DNA of 64,000 bases from Ohtaekwangia koreensis (GCF_900167975.1 NZ_FUZU01000002.1:379501-443500); one strand, 5' to 3'. Numbered from the stretch's first letter, positions 49,522 to 59,646 are shown. Program-made: numbers and translations. The notes: a model not told the origin generated them from the sequence alone.

Positions 49522-51954
49522 ATGTGGAATAGGATTGCTCAATTTATTATTAAGTACAGACTGTCGCTGATCATAATAATTGGTCTCATTACTATCGTAA
49601 TGGGATATTTTGCTTCACGCGTTCAAATGAGTTACGACTTTGCAAGAACAGTACCGCTGGACGATCCGGATATGGTGTTGCTTACCAAGTTTAAAGCGCA
49701 GTTCGGAGAAGACGGTAATCTTATAGCGGTTGGCGTAAAAGATAGCGGTGTTTACACACTTGAGAATTTTAAAGCATTCAGAGAATTAACGCGCGATATA
49801 AAAAAGATTGAAGGCGTAAACGAAGTTGTGTCGTTGCCAGTGATCAAAATAATTTTAAAGGACACCGCTAAATCTCAATTCTATCTTCAATCAATTTTTC
49901 CTGAAAATATAGCAAGTCAGCAAGAACTTGATAGTCTCCTTGCCATCGCCTACGATCAGAAGGTATATATGGGCCACATTGTGAACCCGGACAACGGTGC
50001 CACCATGATGCTCGTGTCGGTGCAAAAAGAGTATATGAACTCTTCAAAGCGCGAAGGACTTGCACAATCTTTACTCGCTGCGGGAAAAAAGTTTGAAGAC
50101 AAATCAAAAATCCAGTTGCATTATGCCGGCCTTCCGTTCATCCGTACGTTGGTAGCAAACCAGGTGCGAAAGGAAATGCAGCTTTTCCTCTATGCGTCTG
50201 CATTTGTAACGGGGCTGATCATGTTCCTGTTCTTTAAATCATTCCGTGCCGTAATCTTCTCCATGATTATCATCGGCATTGTTGTGGTGTGGACACTTGG
50301 AACACTTACTCTTTTTGGTTTCAAGATCACCTTGCTGAGCGGCTTGATTCCACCGGTAATTGTTACGATCGGTATAACCAATGCTATATATCTGCTGAAC
50401 AAGTATCACCTTGAGTTTGCCAAGTCGAAAGATAAAATCAAAGCAATCTCTACGGTAGTTCAAAAGATGGGGCTGGCAACCTTCCTTACCAATTTAACGG
50501 TTGCTATAGGGTTCCTTACTCTTCTTTCTACCGATATTATTATTCTGCGCGAGTTTGGTATTGTAGCCGGCATAAACATCATGGTGTTATTCCTGGTAAG
50601 CCTGGTGATGATACCGAGTGTTTTCTCCTGGCTGCCTACGCCTTCTGAAAAACACTTGCGCCATCTCAACTTCAAAATCATGAACGGCTTTTTAAAGCTG
50701 GTTGATTTGACCGTGCATCGCCACCGCGCGATTATATATGTGGTGTCCATGACGGTAGCCATACTCTCTGTATATGGTATACTTCAGTTACGCTCGGTGT
50801 CCTACATGGTTGATGATATTCCGGAAGAGAGCCAGATCAAAAAAGATCTTCACTTCTTCGAAGCGAACTTCAGCGGCATTATGCCACTGGAGGTTGTTGT
50901 GGAGTTCAAAACAAAAAAGAGAAGGCCCGTATTGGATGTTAAAAATATGGCGAAGGTTGATGAGCTCGAAAACTTTCTTGACTCGCTACCCGAAGTGTCT
51001 CGCCCTATATCTGTGCTCAGTCTTATCAAAGCATCGAAGCAGGCTTTCTATAATAATAATCCTGCCCGCTATACTTTGCCAAGCAAAAGTGAAGGAGCCT
51101 TCATTCTTCGCTATATGAAAGGCCAAACCGATAACAGTGGATTGTTTAAATCCTTTGTTGATTCTTCTTTTACGAAAATGAGAATCTCCAGTCAGATTGC
51201 CGACATCGGTTCGATCAAAATGGATTCACTGGTTCATTACGTAATCGAACCTAAAATGAAATCTATTTTTGTATCCACGGAAAAAGATTCAGTGACAGCT
51301 TCGGTAACAGGCTCAACCAAGATCTTTATTAAAGGAAATAAATTTCTGATCGCCAATCTCCAGGAAAGTTTACTGCTGGCATTTTTACTGATAACACTTT
51401 CCATGGCGATACTCTTCGCTAATGTGCGCATGATCATCATTTCACTCATCCCAAATTTATTGGCGTTGATGATCACTGCAGGACTGATGGGGTATCTTAA
51501 TATACCTCTCAAAGCAAGCACCGCGTTGATCTTCAGTATCACGTTTGGTATTTCGGTGGACAATTCTATTCGCTTTCTGGCAAAATACCGTCAGGAAATT
51601 CTGTCGAATAATTTCTACATCCCGGTAGCAATCAGCGATGCTATTATGGAAACTGGTAAAAGCATCATCTATACTTCCATCGTTCTTTTCGCAGGCTTTA
51701 TCATTTTCACATTTTCTTCGTTTGGCGGTACCATCGCACTTGGACTTCTCACATCGGTGACGTTGATCATCTCGATGTTCACTAATCTGATTCTGTTACC
51801 AGCGTTGATCATGACCTTTGACAGACCACGGAAAAAGAAAGGTGATCGTAAGCTCATTGATGAGTTCGACCATACTTTTTATGGCGAGTCTGAAGACGAA
51901 GAGATCGACCTGAACAAAATCAAGATTCACAATCGCCATTCAGCTGCGGAGTAG
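49522..51954 (+). CDS. MMPL-family RND transporter (HAE3-like)
   Basis: An 810-residue inner-membrane exporter with two repeats of one plus five helices. Start ATG 49522 (MWNRIAQFIIKYRLS). A first transmembrane helix (about 14-32) precedes a periplasmic loop with MSYDFARTVPLDDPD, then five helices from about residue 216. The second repeat begins after residue 410 with a loop containing ESQIKKDLHFFEANFSG and helices from about 620 (SITFGISVDNSIRFLAKY). The C-terminal tail is acidic. Substrates of this subgroup are lipids or hopanoid-like compounds, but the actual cargo is unknown. Confidence 0.92.
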   Translation: MWNRIAQFIIKYRLSLIIIIGLITIVMGYFASRVQMSYDFARTVPLDDPDMVLLTKFKAQFGEDGNLIAVGVKDSGVYTLENFKAFRELTRDIKKIEGVNEVVSLPVIKIILKDTAKSQFYLQSIFPENIASQQELDSLLAIAYDQKVYMGHIVNPDNGATMMLVSVQKEYMNSSKREGLAQSLLAAGKKFEDKSKIQLHYAGLPFIRTLVANQVRKEMQLFLYASAFVTGLIMFLFFKSFRAVIFSMIIIGIVVVWTLGTLTLFGFKITLLSGLIPPVIVTIGITNAIYLLNKYHLEFAKSKDKIKAISTVVQKMGLATFLTNLTVAIGFLTLLSTDIIILREFGIVAGINIMVLFLVSLVMIPSVFSWLPTPSEKHLRHLNFKIMNGFLKLVDLTVHRHRAIIYVVSMTVAILSVYGILQLRSVSYMVDDIPEESQIKKDLHFFEANFSGIMPLEVVVEFKTKKRRPVLDVKNMAKVDELENFLDSLPEVSRPISVLSLIKASKQAFYNNNPARYTLPSKSEGAFILRYMKGQTDNSGLFKSFVDSSFTKMRISSQIADIGSIKMDSLVHYVIEPKMKSIFVSTEKDSVTASVTGSTKIFIKGNKFLIANLQESLLLAFLLITLSMAILFANVRMIIISLIPNLLALMITAGLMGYLNIPLKASTALIFSITFGISVDNSIRFLAKYRQEILSNNFYIPVAISDAIMETGKSIIYTSIVLFAGFIIFTFSSFGGTIALGLLTSVTLIISMFTNLILLPALIMTFDRPRKKKGDRKLIDEFDHTFYGESEDEEIDLNKIKIHNRHSAAE

Positions 51955-52037
51955 TTGCAACAGATAGTCAGCTATTTGAAAGCACGAATAATGTGCTCCC
52001 GGACAAAATTCGTAGTTCTTACTTCGTAATTCGTAAT

Positions 52038-52045
52038 TATCTTTG
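52038..52045 (+). promoter_or_regulatory. -7 promoter element of ileS
   Basis: TATCTTTG matches TAnnTTTG, 37 bp before the ileS ATG. It follows a short direct repeat (TTCGTAATTCGTAATT). No T-box leader is present. Confidence 0.5.
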
Positions 52046-52082
52046 CGCTCTTATTTCGAAACGCAGACGCTAGTTTTTGAGC

Positions 52083-55000
52083 ATGGCAGGAAATTATAAA
52101 GAATTTAAAGATCTGAATTTTGCCCGTATCGCTGAAGAAATCCTTGATTTCTGGAAACGCGAAGAGGTATTTCAAAAATCCGTTACCAATCGTGAGGGTG
52201 CTCCTTCTTTTACATTTTACGAAGGCCCTCCATCCGCCAACGGCACGCCCGGCATTCACCACGTAATGGCCCGGACTGTAAAAGATATCTTCTGTCGTTA
52301 CAAAACGCTTCAAGGCTTCCAGGTAAAACGCAAAGGTGGTTGGGACACGCATGGGCTTCCGGTAGAACTCCAGGTGGAAAAACAACTCGGCATCACGAAG
52401 GACGATATCGGTAAGAAAATCTCCATTGAAGATTATAACAAGAAGTGCCGCGAAACGGTAATGATGTATAAAGATCAGTGGGATGACCTCACCATGAAAA
52501 TGGGCTATTGGGTCGACCTTGATAATCCCTATATCACCTACGAAAAAGAATATATCGAATCACTGTGGTGGTTGCTCAAACAGTTCTATAACAAAAAGCT
52601 ACTCTACAAAGGATATACTATACAGCCGTATTCTCCTGCTGCAGGTACGGGCTTAAGCTCACATGAATTGAACTTACCAGGCTGCTATAAAGATGTGAAG
52701 GACACTTCTATCGTAGCGCAGTTTAAGGTAATGAAAGATTCAAAATCAGAATTCCTGTTTTCAAATCCTACCGGAGATGTATTTATACTCGCCTGGACTA
52801 CTACTCCCTGGACACTTCCATCGAACACATCGTTGGTAGTAGGCGAGAAGATTAAATATGTTCAGGTAAATACATTCAATCCGTATACCTATAATGCAGT
52901 AAGCGTTGTGTTGGCAAAAGATCTTTTTGGAAAATATTTCTCTGAAAAGAATAAAGAGCTGAAGCTCGAAGACTACAAGCCTGGAGATAAAGCTATACCG
53001 TATCACATCGTTCAGGAATTTACCGGTAAGCAATTACTTGGTATAAGCTATGAACAACTGATGCCCTACCTGCAGCCGCTATATGATGCCGACAAAGCAT
53101 TTAAAGTAATTGCAGGAGATTTCGTAACAACAGAAGATGGTACAGGCGTTGTACACAGCTCGCCTACATTTGGTGCAGACGACTTCCGCGTAGCGAAACA
53201 AAACGGAATACCTCCACTTACCTTAAAAGACGAAGCAGACAACGAAGTGCCTACTGTAGATCGCAAAGGAAAATTTGTTACTGCGATAGGTGAAAGATTG
53301 AAAGAAGGTGTAGCCAAGTTCAACATCAAAACTCATAAGCCACTTGGTGCCGATGACTTTTATGTGAAGAACTATACCAATGAAGACGAGACTCACGCAG
53401 ACTATAAAAATACTGATGTAATCGTCTCCATTATTTTGAAAGAAGAGAACAAGGCTTTCAAGGTAGAGAAGTACGAACACACGTATCCGCATTGCTGGCG
53501 TACCGATAAACCTGTGCTATATTATCCGTTGGATTCCTGGTTTATCAAAACAACGGCATTGAAAGATAAGATGGTGGAGCTTAACAAAACTATCAACTGG
53601 AAACCGGAGTCTACAGGCACAGGACGCTTTGGCAACTGGCTTGAAAATCTTGTTGACTGGAATTTATCGCGTTCACGCTATTGGGGAACACCACTGCCAA
53701 TCTGGAGAACAAAAGATGGCAAAGAAGAAATTTGTATCGGCTCACTCGAGGAACTGAATAACGAAGTTGCAAAATCAGTAAAAGCAGGTTTTATGAAAGC
53801 CGCGCTTACTGTCGATTTTGATTTACACAGACCTTATGTAGATGACGTTGTACTTGTAAGTGCGTCTGGTCAACCCATGCATCGTGAGCCCGACCTCATT
53901 GACGTGTGGTTCGATTCAGGAGCAATGCCGTACGCACAATGGCATTATCCATTTGAGAATAAAGATATATTCGAAAAAAATTATCCTGCAGATTTCATTG
54001 CCGAAGGTGTAGATCAGACTCGTGGATGGTTCTTTACATTGCATGCCATTGCAGTCATGATTAACGAAAGCAGCCCGGAAATAAATGCTGTTAATAAAAA
54101 AGTAAACAACGGTGGCGTTGCATTCAAAAACGTAATCTCCAACGGACTCGTGCTTGATAAGAACGGCAATAAAATGTCGAAGAGCAAAGGCAACGTTGTG
54201 AACCCGTTTGAAACGTTAGGTAAATATGGTCCCGATATAGTGCGTTGGTATATGATCGAGAACGCACCGCCTTGGGACAATTTGAAATTCGACTTCGATG
54301 GTATCAGCGAAGTACAACGCAGATTTTTCGGAACACTTCAAAACACCTATTCATTCTTTGCACTGTATGCTAATATAGATGGGTTTGTAAAGGATGAGAT
54401 GAATGTTGTTCCATATGATAAGCTGTCGCACCTTGATCGCTGGATCATTTCAAAACTTCAAACGCTTATTGTTGATGTAACAAAAGCATACGAAGAATAC
54501 GAACCTACAAGAGCTGCACGTGCTATACAGGAGTTTGTGAATGATCATCTCTCCAACTGGTACGTTCGTCTGAACAGGAAACGTTTTTGGAAAGGTGAAA
54601 TGAGTGAAGACAAGAAGGCTGCTTATGAAACGCTTTATGAGTGTTTACTTGTAGTCGGCCAACTGATGGCTCCTGTCGCACCTTTCTTCAGCGAATGGCT
54701 ATATAAAAATCTTACTGAAAACATCCGCGATAAAGCGCTTGCCAACAACACTCCGCTTCGCCATGCGTCTATTCATTTAACAAGTCTTGTAAAGGTTGAA
54801 CAAAACCGCATTGACAGTGAATTGGAAAAATCCATGGAGTATGCGCAGAAGATCTGTTCATTGGTTCACTCGATCCGCAAAAATGCAAAGATCAAAGTTC
54901 GTACTCCGTTACAACGCATTTTGTTACCGGTATTGGATGAAGCTTTTGCAAATCGCATTAAATCTGTAGAAGAGATTATCCTTGCAGAAGTAAACGTGAA

Positions 55001-55553
55001 GGCAATCGAATATATAGATGATACTTCAGGCGTGCTTGTAAAGAAAGTGAAACCGAATTTCGCGAAGCTTGGCAAGCAGTATGGCCCGAAGATGAAAGAG
55101 GTAGCTGCGGTCATCAATACGTTTACAAAAGAAGATATAGCACTGATCGAGAAACAAGGTAAACTTTCGAAAGATGGTTTCGACCTTGTACTGGAAGATA
55201 TACTGATTTCGTCTGAAGATATACCAGGATGGTCGGTAGCAGCAGAAGCAGGCATCACGGTTGCGCTTGATATCACAATCACAGAAGATCTGAAAAAAGA
55301 AGGTATAGCCCGCGACTTTGTAAACCGTGTTCAGAATTTGCGCAAGGACATGGGGCTGGAAGTGCTGGATAAAATTGGTATTGAGGTTGAGAAAGATGGT
55401 GAAGTAGTAACCGCTGCCTTAACTGAATTCCGTGACTATATCAGCACCGAAACCCAGGCATTAACATTGGAGTTAAAAGAAGGTGTTGCCGATGCTACAG
55501 AAGTAGATATGGATGAATTTATGTTGAAAGTAAAAATAAGTGTCAAGCGATAA
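52083..55553 (+). CDS. ileS: isoleucyl-tRNA synthetase, type 2, with GIHH signature
   Basis: A 1156-residue class I synthetase. The eukaryote-like type 2 is indicated by length, the sequence GGWDTHGLPVE and the C-terminal anticodon extension. The first signature motif, HIGH in most enzymes, reads G57-I-H-H60 (nucleotides 52251-52262), the first and third positions being swapped. KMSKS is intact (697-701). The editing domain lies at about 200-420 (TTTPWTLPSNTSLVV, TEDGTGVVHSSP). GXHH-type IleRS2 enzymes have been described as extremely mupirocin-resistant, so resistance is predicted here. The start is ATG 52083. Confidence 0.96.
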   Translation: MAGNYKEFKDLNFARIAEEILDFWKREEVFQKSVTNREGAPSFTFYEGPPSANGTPGIHHVMARTVKDIFCRYKTLQGFQVKRKGGWDTHGLPVELQVEKQLGITKDDIGKKISIEDYNKKCRETVMMYKDQWDDLTMKMGYWVDLDNPYITYEKEYIESLWWLLKQFYNKKLLYKGYTIQPYSPAAGTGLSSHELNLPGCYKDVKDTSIVAQFKVMKDSKSEFLFSNPTGDVFILAWTTTPWTLPSNTSLVVGEKIKYVQVNTFNPYTYNAVSVVLAKDLFGKYFSEKNKELKLEDYKPGDKAIPYHIVQEFTGKQLLGISYEQLMPYLQPLYDADKAFKVIAGDFVTTEDGTGVVHSSPTFGADDFRVAKQNGIPPLTLKDEADNEVPTVDRKGKFVTAIGERLKEGVAKFNIKTHKPLGADDFYVKNYTNEDETHADYKNTDVIVSIILKEENKAFKVEKYEHTYPHCWRTDKPVLYYPLDSWFIKTTALKDKMVELNKTINWKPESTGTGRFGNWLENLVDWNLSRSRYWGTPLPIWRTKDGKEEICIGSLEELNNEVAKSVKAGFMKAALTVDFDLHRPYVDDVVLVSASGQPMHREPDLIDVWFDSGAMPYAQWHYPFENKDIFEKNYPADFIAEGVDQTRGWFFTLHAIAVMINESSPEINAVNKKVNNGGVAFKNVISNGLVLDKNGNKMSKSKGNVVNPFETLGKYGPDIVRWYMIENAPPWDNLKFDFDGISEVQRRFFGTLQNTYSFFALYANIDGFVKDEMNVVPYDKLSHLDRWIISKLQTLIVDVTKAYEEYEPTRAARAIQEFVNDHLSNWYVRLNRKRFWKGEMSEDKKAAYETLYECLLVVGQLMAPVAPFFSEWLYKNLTENIRDKALANNTPLRHASIHLTSLVKVEQNRIDSELEKSMEYAQKICSLVHSIRKNAKIKVRTPLQRILLPVLDEAFANRIKSVEEIILAEVNVKAIEYIDDTSGVLVKKVKPNFAKLGKQYGPKMKEVAAVINTFTKEDIALIEKQGKLSKDGFDLVLEDILISSEDIPGWSVAAEAGITVALDITITEDLKKEGIARDFVNRVQNLRKDMGLEVLDKIGIEVEKDGEVVTAALTEFRDYISTETQALTLELKEGVADATEVDMDEFMLKVKISVKR

Positions 55554-55561
55554 GTTTGTTT

Positions 55562-55596
55562 TCACAGTTCATGTTTAGCTTAAGCATGAACTGTGA
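55562..55596. repeat. 12-bp inverted repeat between ileS and lspA
   Basis: TCACAGTTCATG (55562-55573) and CATGAACTGTGA (55585-55596) are exact reverse complements around an 11-base loop. It begins 9 bp after the ileS stop and has no T-run downstream. It may act as a weak terminator or processing site, or as a leader hairpin for lspA. Confidence 0.65.
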
Positions 55597-55622
55597 TGCA
55601 AACATCACCACCTGAGAACTCA

Positions 55623-56315
55623 ATGAAAATATACAAGTATTTCCTCCTCGCGCTCTTAATCATTATCATCGATCAGGTTTCCAAATTATTGGTGCATCAC
55701 TATATGTACCTGCACCAGGAAATAACCGTTGTCGGAAATGAGCAATTCGGATTCAAGCTCCATTACCTTCTGAACCCCGGCATGGCCTTTGGCATTCGGT
55801 GGAATAATGAGTTTGGCAAGCTCACGTTAACGGTGTTCAGGATTGCTGCCATGGTGGGTATAGGATATTACCTGGTAAAGATGGCGAAGAAGAAAGCGCA
55901 CGTTGGTTTTTTGTGGTGTATGGCTTTGATTCTGGGAGGTGCTGTGGGCAACGTTATTGATAGTACATTCTATGGTGTGTTGTTGCATAATCAACCTGCT
56001 AATTCTCCTACACCGTGGTTCCACGGTCAGGTAATTGATATGCTCTTCTTTCCATTATTTGATTTTACATGGCCAACGTGGATGCCATACGTTGGTGGAG
56101 AATACTTTTTATTCTTTAGTCCTGTATTTAATATTGCCGACTCCTCCATCTTTGTTGGTGTAGTAATTATACTGTTGTTCCAGCGTACATTTTTTGGTGA
56201 GCATATCAATGACTCTGTGCCGGTACCGCCAGCAGAAGAATCGCCTACTGATGAAACTGATCAGAATATAATTACAAAAAATCAAACGGACTCATCATCA
56301 CTATCTCAATCATAG
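55623..56315 (+). CDS. lspA: lipoprotein signal peptidase
   Basis: A 230-residue inner-membrane aspartic protease (signal peptidase II) that cleaves prolipoproteins before the lipidated Cys. Four helices are visible. The catalytic aspartates are in GNVIDS and FNIADSS, with the early block IDQVSKLLVHHYM and NPGMAFGI. The Bacteroidota form has an insertion after the first Asp (HNQPANSPTPWFHG) and an extended acidic tail. I chose ATG 55623; an ATG at 55593 would add 10 residues and lies inside a hairpin. It serves the many lipoproteins in this window. Confidence 0.93.
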   Translation: MKIYKYFLLALLIIIIDQVSKLLVHHYMYLHQEITVVGNEQFGFKLHYLLNPGMAFGIRWNNEFGKLTLTVFRIAAMVGIGYYLVKMAKKKAHVGFLWCMALILGGAVGNVIDSTFYGVLLHNQPANSPTPWFHGQVIDMLFFPLFDFTWPTWMPYVGGEYFLFFSPVFNIADSSIFVGVVIILLFQRTFFGEHINDSVPVPPAEESPTDETDQNIITKNQTDSSSLSQS

Positions 56316-56445
56316 AGATAATGATGGTGAAGCCATCGATCACAATTTTACCTGCTTCACACTAATAGCCGTTAGTCAAGTTCATTATTATTATTACTTT
56401 TAGGACTGATAACTTTTCCATAACCTTAACCTAAGAAGAATTATA

Positions 56446-57870
56446 ATGAGTTTGTTTATCAAAAAGCCCTTGGATCAGCTGATGAATCAGGCTGGGGATT
56501 CTGAGAAGGGGTTGAAACGCACGCTAACGGCAACCAACCTGGTAGCGTTAGGTATCGGAGCCATCATTGGTGCAGGTCTGTTTGTTAGAACAGCAGCAGC
56601 AGCCAGTGAAGCCGCGGGACCTGCCGTAGTCATTTCATTCGTAATCGCTGCAGTAGGTTGTGCCTTTGCAGGTTTATGTTATGCAGAATTTGCTTCTATG
56701 ATTCCTATTGCCGGAAGCGCCTATACATATGCGTATGCCACAATGGGAGAGTTTATTGCCTGGATTATCGGATGGGCACTTGTATTGGAATATGCGCTTG
56801 GTGCAGCAACCGTTTCAATTGCCTGGAGTGAATATCTCAACAAGCTCTTAAACGGGGCTATACCATATTCCCTCAGTCACTCGCCACTAGAGGGTGGTAT
56901 TATAAATCTGCCTGCATTATTAATCCTTGCTATACTCACTGCTGTACTTATTAAAGGAACACAGGAGTCAGCATCGCTAAATGCAATAATAGTTTTCGTG
57001 AAGGTAGCCATCGTGTTACTGTTCATTGTTATTGGCTGGGGCTTTATTAATCCTGCTAACTATGAGCCATTCACTATTCCTGCAGGAACTCCTGGTCACG
57101 ATACCTTCCGGGAATTTGGCTGGGGAGGCGTAGTCGGAGGAGCTAGTATAGTGTTCTTCGCATTTATAGGTTTTGACGCTGTATCAACCGCTGCACAGGA
57201 AGCAAAAAATCCGAAGCGCGATATGCCCATTGGTATACTTGGTTCACTTGTAGTTTGTACCATACTATATATATTGTTCTCGCACGTTCTTACCGGTATA
57301 GCAAACTGGACCGAATTTAAAACTGCTGGTAAAGAAGCCTCTGTAGCATATGCCATTGAAACTTATATGCATGGATACGGATGGTTGGCAACCGCTATCA
57401 CAGTAGCGATTCTTGCAGGGTTCTCTTCAGTTATCCTGGTGATGTTGTTAGGACAATCTCGTGTGTTCTTCTCCATGGCAAATGATGGATTGCTTCCAAA
57501 AGTATTCTCTGATCTGCATCCTAAATTCCGCACTCCCTATAAATCGAATATCATTTTATTCTTTTTCGTAGGAGCGTTCGCGGCATTCATTCCAGGCAGC
57601 ATGGCCGGAGACTTAACCAGTATTGGTACACTCTTCGCGTTTGCAGTAGTATGTATAGGTGTGTGGGTATTGCGCGTTAAGAACCCTGAACTTAAGCGTC
57701 CTTTCAAAACTCCGCTTGTACCCTTGGTTCCAATCCTTGGCGTTATAGTTTGTACCGCTCTGATCGTTTACGTTGACTCACGCACACAATTAGTAGCGGG
57801 TGCCTGGATGCTCATCGGGTTCGTGGTATACTTCGGCTATAGCAAGAAGAACAGTACACTTCGAAAATAA
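56446..57870 (+). CDS. amino-acid permease (APC family, cationic-type)
   Basis: A 474-residue inner-membrane transporter with twelve helices. The APC signature is GIGAIIGAGLFVRTAAAASEAAGPAV (residues about 37-62) in helix 1, with the unwound GAG. FAFIGFDAVSTAAQEAKNPKRDMP is the conserved cytoplasmic segment. The pattern is nearest to YfnA/CAT-type permeases for basic or branched amino acids. The substrate is not determined. It stands alone with its own terminator; 130 bp separate it from lspA. Confidence 0.92.
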   Translation: MSLFIKKPLDQLMNQAGDSEKGLKRTLTATNLVALGIGAIIGAGLFVRTAAAASEAAGPAVVISFVIAAVGCAFAGLCYAEFASMIPIAGSAYTYAYATMGEFIAWIIGWALVLEYALGAATVSIAWSEYLNKLLNGAIPYSLSHSPLEGGIINLPALLILAILTAVLIKGTQESASLNAIIVFVKVAIVLLFIVIGWGFINPANYEPFTIPAGTPGHDTFREFGWGGVVGGASIVFFAFIGFDAVSTAAQEAKNPKRDMPIGILGSLVVCTILYILFSHVLTGIANWTEFKTAGKEASVAYAIETYMHGYGWLATAITVAILAGFSSVILVMLLGQSRVFFSMANDGLLPKVFSDLHPKFRTPYKSNIILFFFVGAFAAFIPGSMAGDLTSIGTLFAFAVVCIGVWVLRVKNPELKRPFKTPLVPLVPILGVIVCTALIVYVDSRTQLVAGAWMLIGFVVYFGYSKKNSTLRK

Positions 57871-57890
57871 TATTCAGATAAGTCAGTAAT

Positions 57891-57929
57891 AAAAAAAGAG
57901 AGCCGCTTATGAAGCGGCTCTCTTTTTTT
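57891..57929. terminator. bidirectional terminator between permease gene and ndk
   Basis: A 12-bp GC-rich stem AGAGAGCCGCTT / AAGCGGCTCTCT with a 3-base loop, flanked by A7 on the left and T7 on the right. It is perfectly suited to stop transcription from both sides. Confidence 0.92.
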
Positions 57930-57947
57930 ATTTGATGCTATACAAAA

Positions 57948-58367
57948 TTAGAATTGCTCTAATTGAGAGAAGAAAAAGCTTCCTTCAATGGCAGCGTTCT
58001 CATCACTGTCAGATCCGTGAATAGCATTTGCTTCAATTGATTTTGCAAAAAGATTACGGATAGTACCTGGTTCTGCTTTCTTTGGATCAGTTGCTCCAAT
58101 GAGTTTTCTGAAATCTTCTACTGCATTATTCTTTTCAAGAATCATCGGTACAATAAAGCCTGACGACATATACGTGCAAAGCTCTTGATAGAAAGAACGC
58201 TCTTTGTGAACAGCATAAAACTGACCAGCACGTTCAGGGCTGAGTTGAGTCTTTTTTAACGCAACGATTTTGAAACCTGCTTCTTCAATTAATTTTATAA
58301 TCGCTCCGGTGTTACCTGCGCTTACTGCATCAGGTTTGATCATCGTAAAAGTTCTGTTAGTAGCCAT
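57948..58367 (-). CDS. ndk: nucleoside diphosphate kinase
   Basis: A 139-residue kinase that balances (d)NTP pools by phosphate transfer from ATP. The phospho-His is H117 in [21 protein letters not shown] and the [10 protein letters not shown] block are characteristic. The length is usual for the bacterial tetramer. A -7 element lies 66 bp upstream, leaving a leader of about 60 bases. Convergent with the permease gene across a shared terminator. Confidence 0.97.
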   Translation of the reverse strand: MATNRTFTMIKPDAVSAGNTGAIIKLIEEAGFKIVALKKTQLSPERAGQFYAVHKERSFYQELCTYMSSGFIVPMILEKNNAVEDFRKLIGATDPKKAEPGTIRNLFAKSIEANAIHGSDSDENAAIEGSFFFSQLEQF

Positions 58368-58433
58368 ATTAAGTTTTAGTTATAGTCTTGAACGGGAATG
58401 GGTTTCTGATTGTATATCTCTTGTAAACGGCCG

Positions 58434-58441
58434 CAAAAATA
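58434..58441 (-). promoter_or_regulatory. -7 promoter element of ndk
   Basis: On the minus strand TATTTTTG matches TAnnTTTG, 66 bp before the ndk ATG. The -33 element is not clear. Confidence 0.4.
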
Positions 58442-58578
58442 GAAAAAAAGATAACAGGAAGGGGGCCGCACTAAATGTTTAACAGACTATTTAAAAAGTC
58501 TATTGAAAATGACAGTCGATTACTGAAGGTGAACTATCAAGATTTTTTACCCATTTTTGCCCCTTGTTTTACCAGCCT

Positions 58579-59598
58579 ATGCAGAATATCACGGCTTTTA
58601 AGGAATATCTAAGCAAACCGCGTAGGGTTGTTATCATAACGCATTTCAAACCCGATGCCGATGCGCTTGGTTCTTCCCTCGGATTATGGGGTTATCTAAA
58701 AAAGAAAGGACATTCCGTTACCGTTATAACACCCAGCGACTATCCTGATTTCATTTCGTGGATGCCGGGAAATAAAGAGGTTGTTATTTTTCAAAAGGAG
58801 AAACCTCAAAAATCAAAACAGCTTATTGCCGAAGCCGATACAATTTTTTGTCTCGATTTTTCAAGTCTTAATAGAATCAATGACCTGGGTGAAGTGGTTC
58901 GCACAGCTACGGCAACAAAAGTCTTAGTAGATCACCATCTTGAACCTGAAAAATTTGCTGACTTCGAGCAGTGGGATGGAACAGCTGCATCAACAGCGGA
59001 ACTTATTTTTCAGCTTATAGATGAACTCGGAGATAAATCACAAATCGATACCGACATTGCCAATTGCCTGTATGCGGGCATCATGACAGATACAGGTGGG
59101 TTCAGACATTCAAACACTACACACAAAGTTTTTCAAATCGCTGGCGAACTTGTTGCCTTGGGTGCGAATCCATCGAAAGTGTCCAAGCAGATTTATGATA
59201 CCAACAGCATCGAGCGTTTACGACTCATGGGCTATGTGCTGAGTCAAAAACTCAAGGTGCTTCCTGAATATAGAACAGCTTATATCGTGCTTACCGCAGA
59301 AGAATTAAAAAACTTCAGTTCACAAACTGGCGATACAGAAGGCTTCGTGAATTATGGCCTATCTATTAAAGGAGTAAAACTTTCCGTGCTCATCTCCGAT
59401 CGCAAAGAGAATATTAAATTATCCTTCCGCTCGCTGGGAAATTTTTCTGTAAACGAGATGGCGAGAAAATACTTTGAAGGCGGTGGCCATCGAAATGCAT
59501 CTGGCGGTCAAACCAAACTTACGCTGGAGCAAACGCTGGAGAAGTTTCTGAGCATCCTGCCGGAGTACAAAGAGCAATTGCTGGTAGAAGAGAATTAA
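58579..59598 (+). CDS. DHH-family phosphoesterase (NrnA-like oligoribonuclease/pAp phosphatase)
   Basis: A 339-residue cytoplasmic phosphoesterase that degrades very short RNAs and/or 3',5'-phosphoadenosine. The DHH metal motifs are HFKPDADALGSS (23-34), FCLDFSS and VDHHLEP, then TDTGGFRHS. The DHHA1 end is marked by GGGHRNASGG. The start is ATG 58579 (MQNITAFKEYL). There is a near-consensus -7 box (CATTTTTG) just before it. It may form an operon with the following FKBP lipoproteins (48 bp gap). Confidence 0.92.
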   Translation: MQNITAFKEYLSKPRRVVIITHFKPDADALGSSLGLWGYLKKKGHSVTVITPSDYPDFISWMPGNKEVVIFQKEKPQKSKQLIAEADTIFCLDFSSLNRINDLGEVVRTATATKVLVDHHLEPEKFADFEQWDGTAASTAELIFQLIDELGDKSQIDTDIANCLYAGIMTDTGGFRHSNTTHKVFQIAGELVALGANPSKVSKQIYDTNSIERLRLMGYVLSQKLKVLPEYRTAYIVLTAEELKNFSSQTGDTEGFVNYGLSIKGVKLSVLISDRKENIKLSFRSLGNFSVNEMARKYFEGGGHRNASGGQTKLTLEQTLEKFLSILPEYKEQLLVEEN

Positions 59599-59646
59599 AA
59601 AAGAGTAAACCAATTCCAACTTTATAAATTAAATCATTGTCTAATC

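Noticed and set aside
52019-52036. Short direct repeat TTCGTAATTCGTAATT upstream of ileS
   Set aside because: Two imperfect units only; too short to separate from AT-rich chance or promoter sequence. No T-box leader structure is present.
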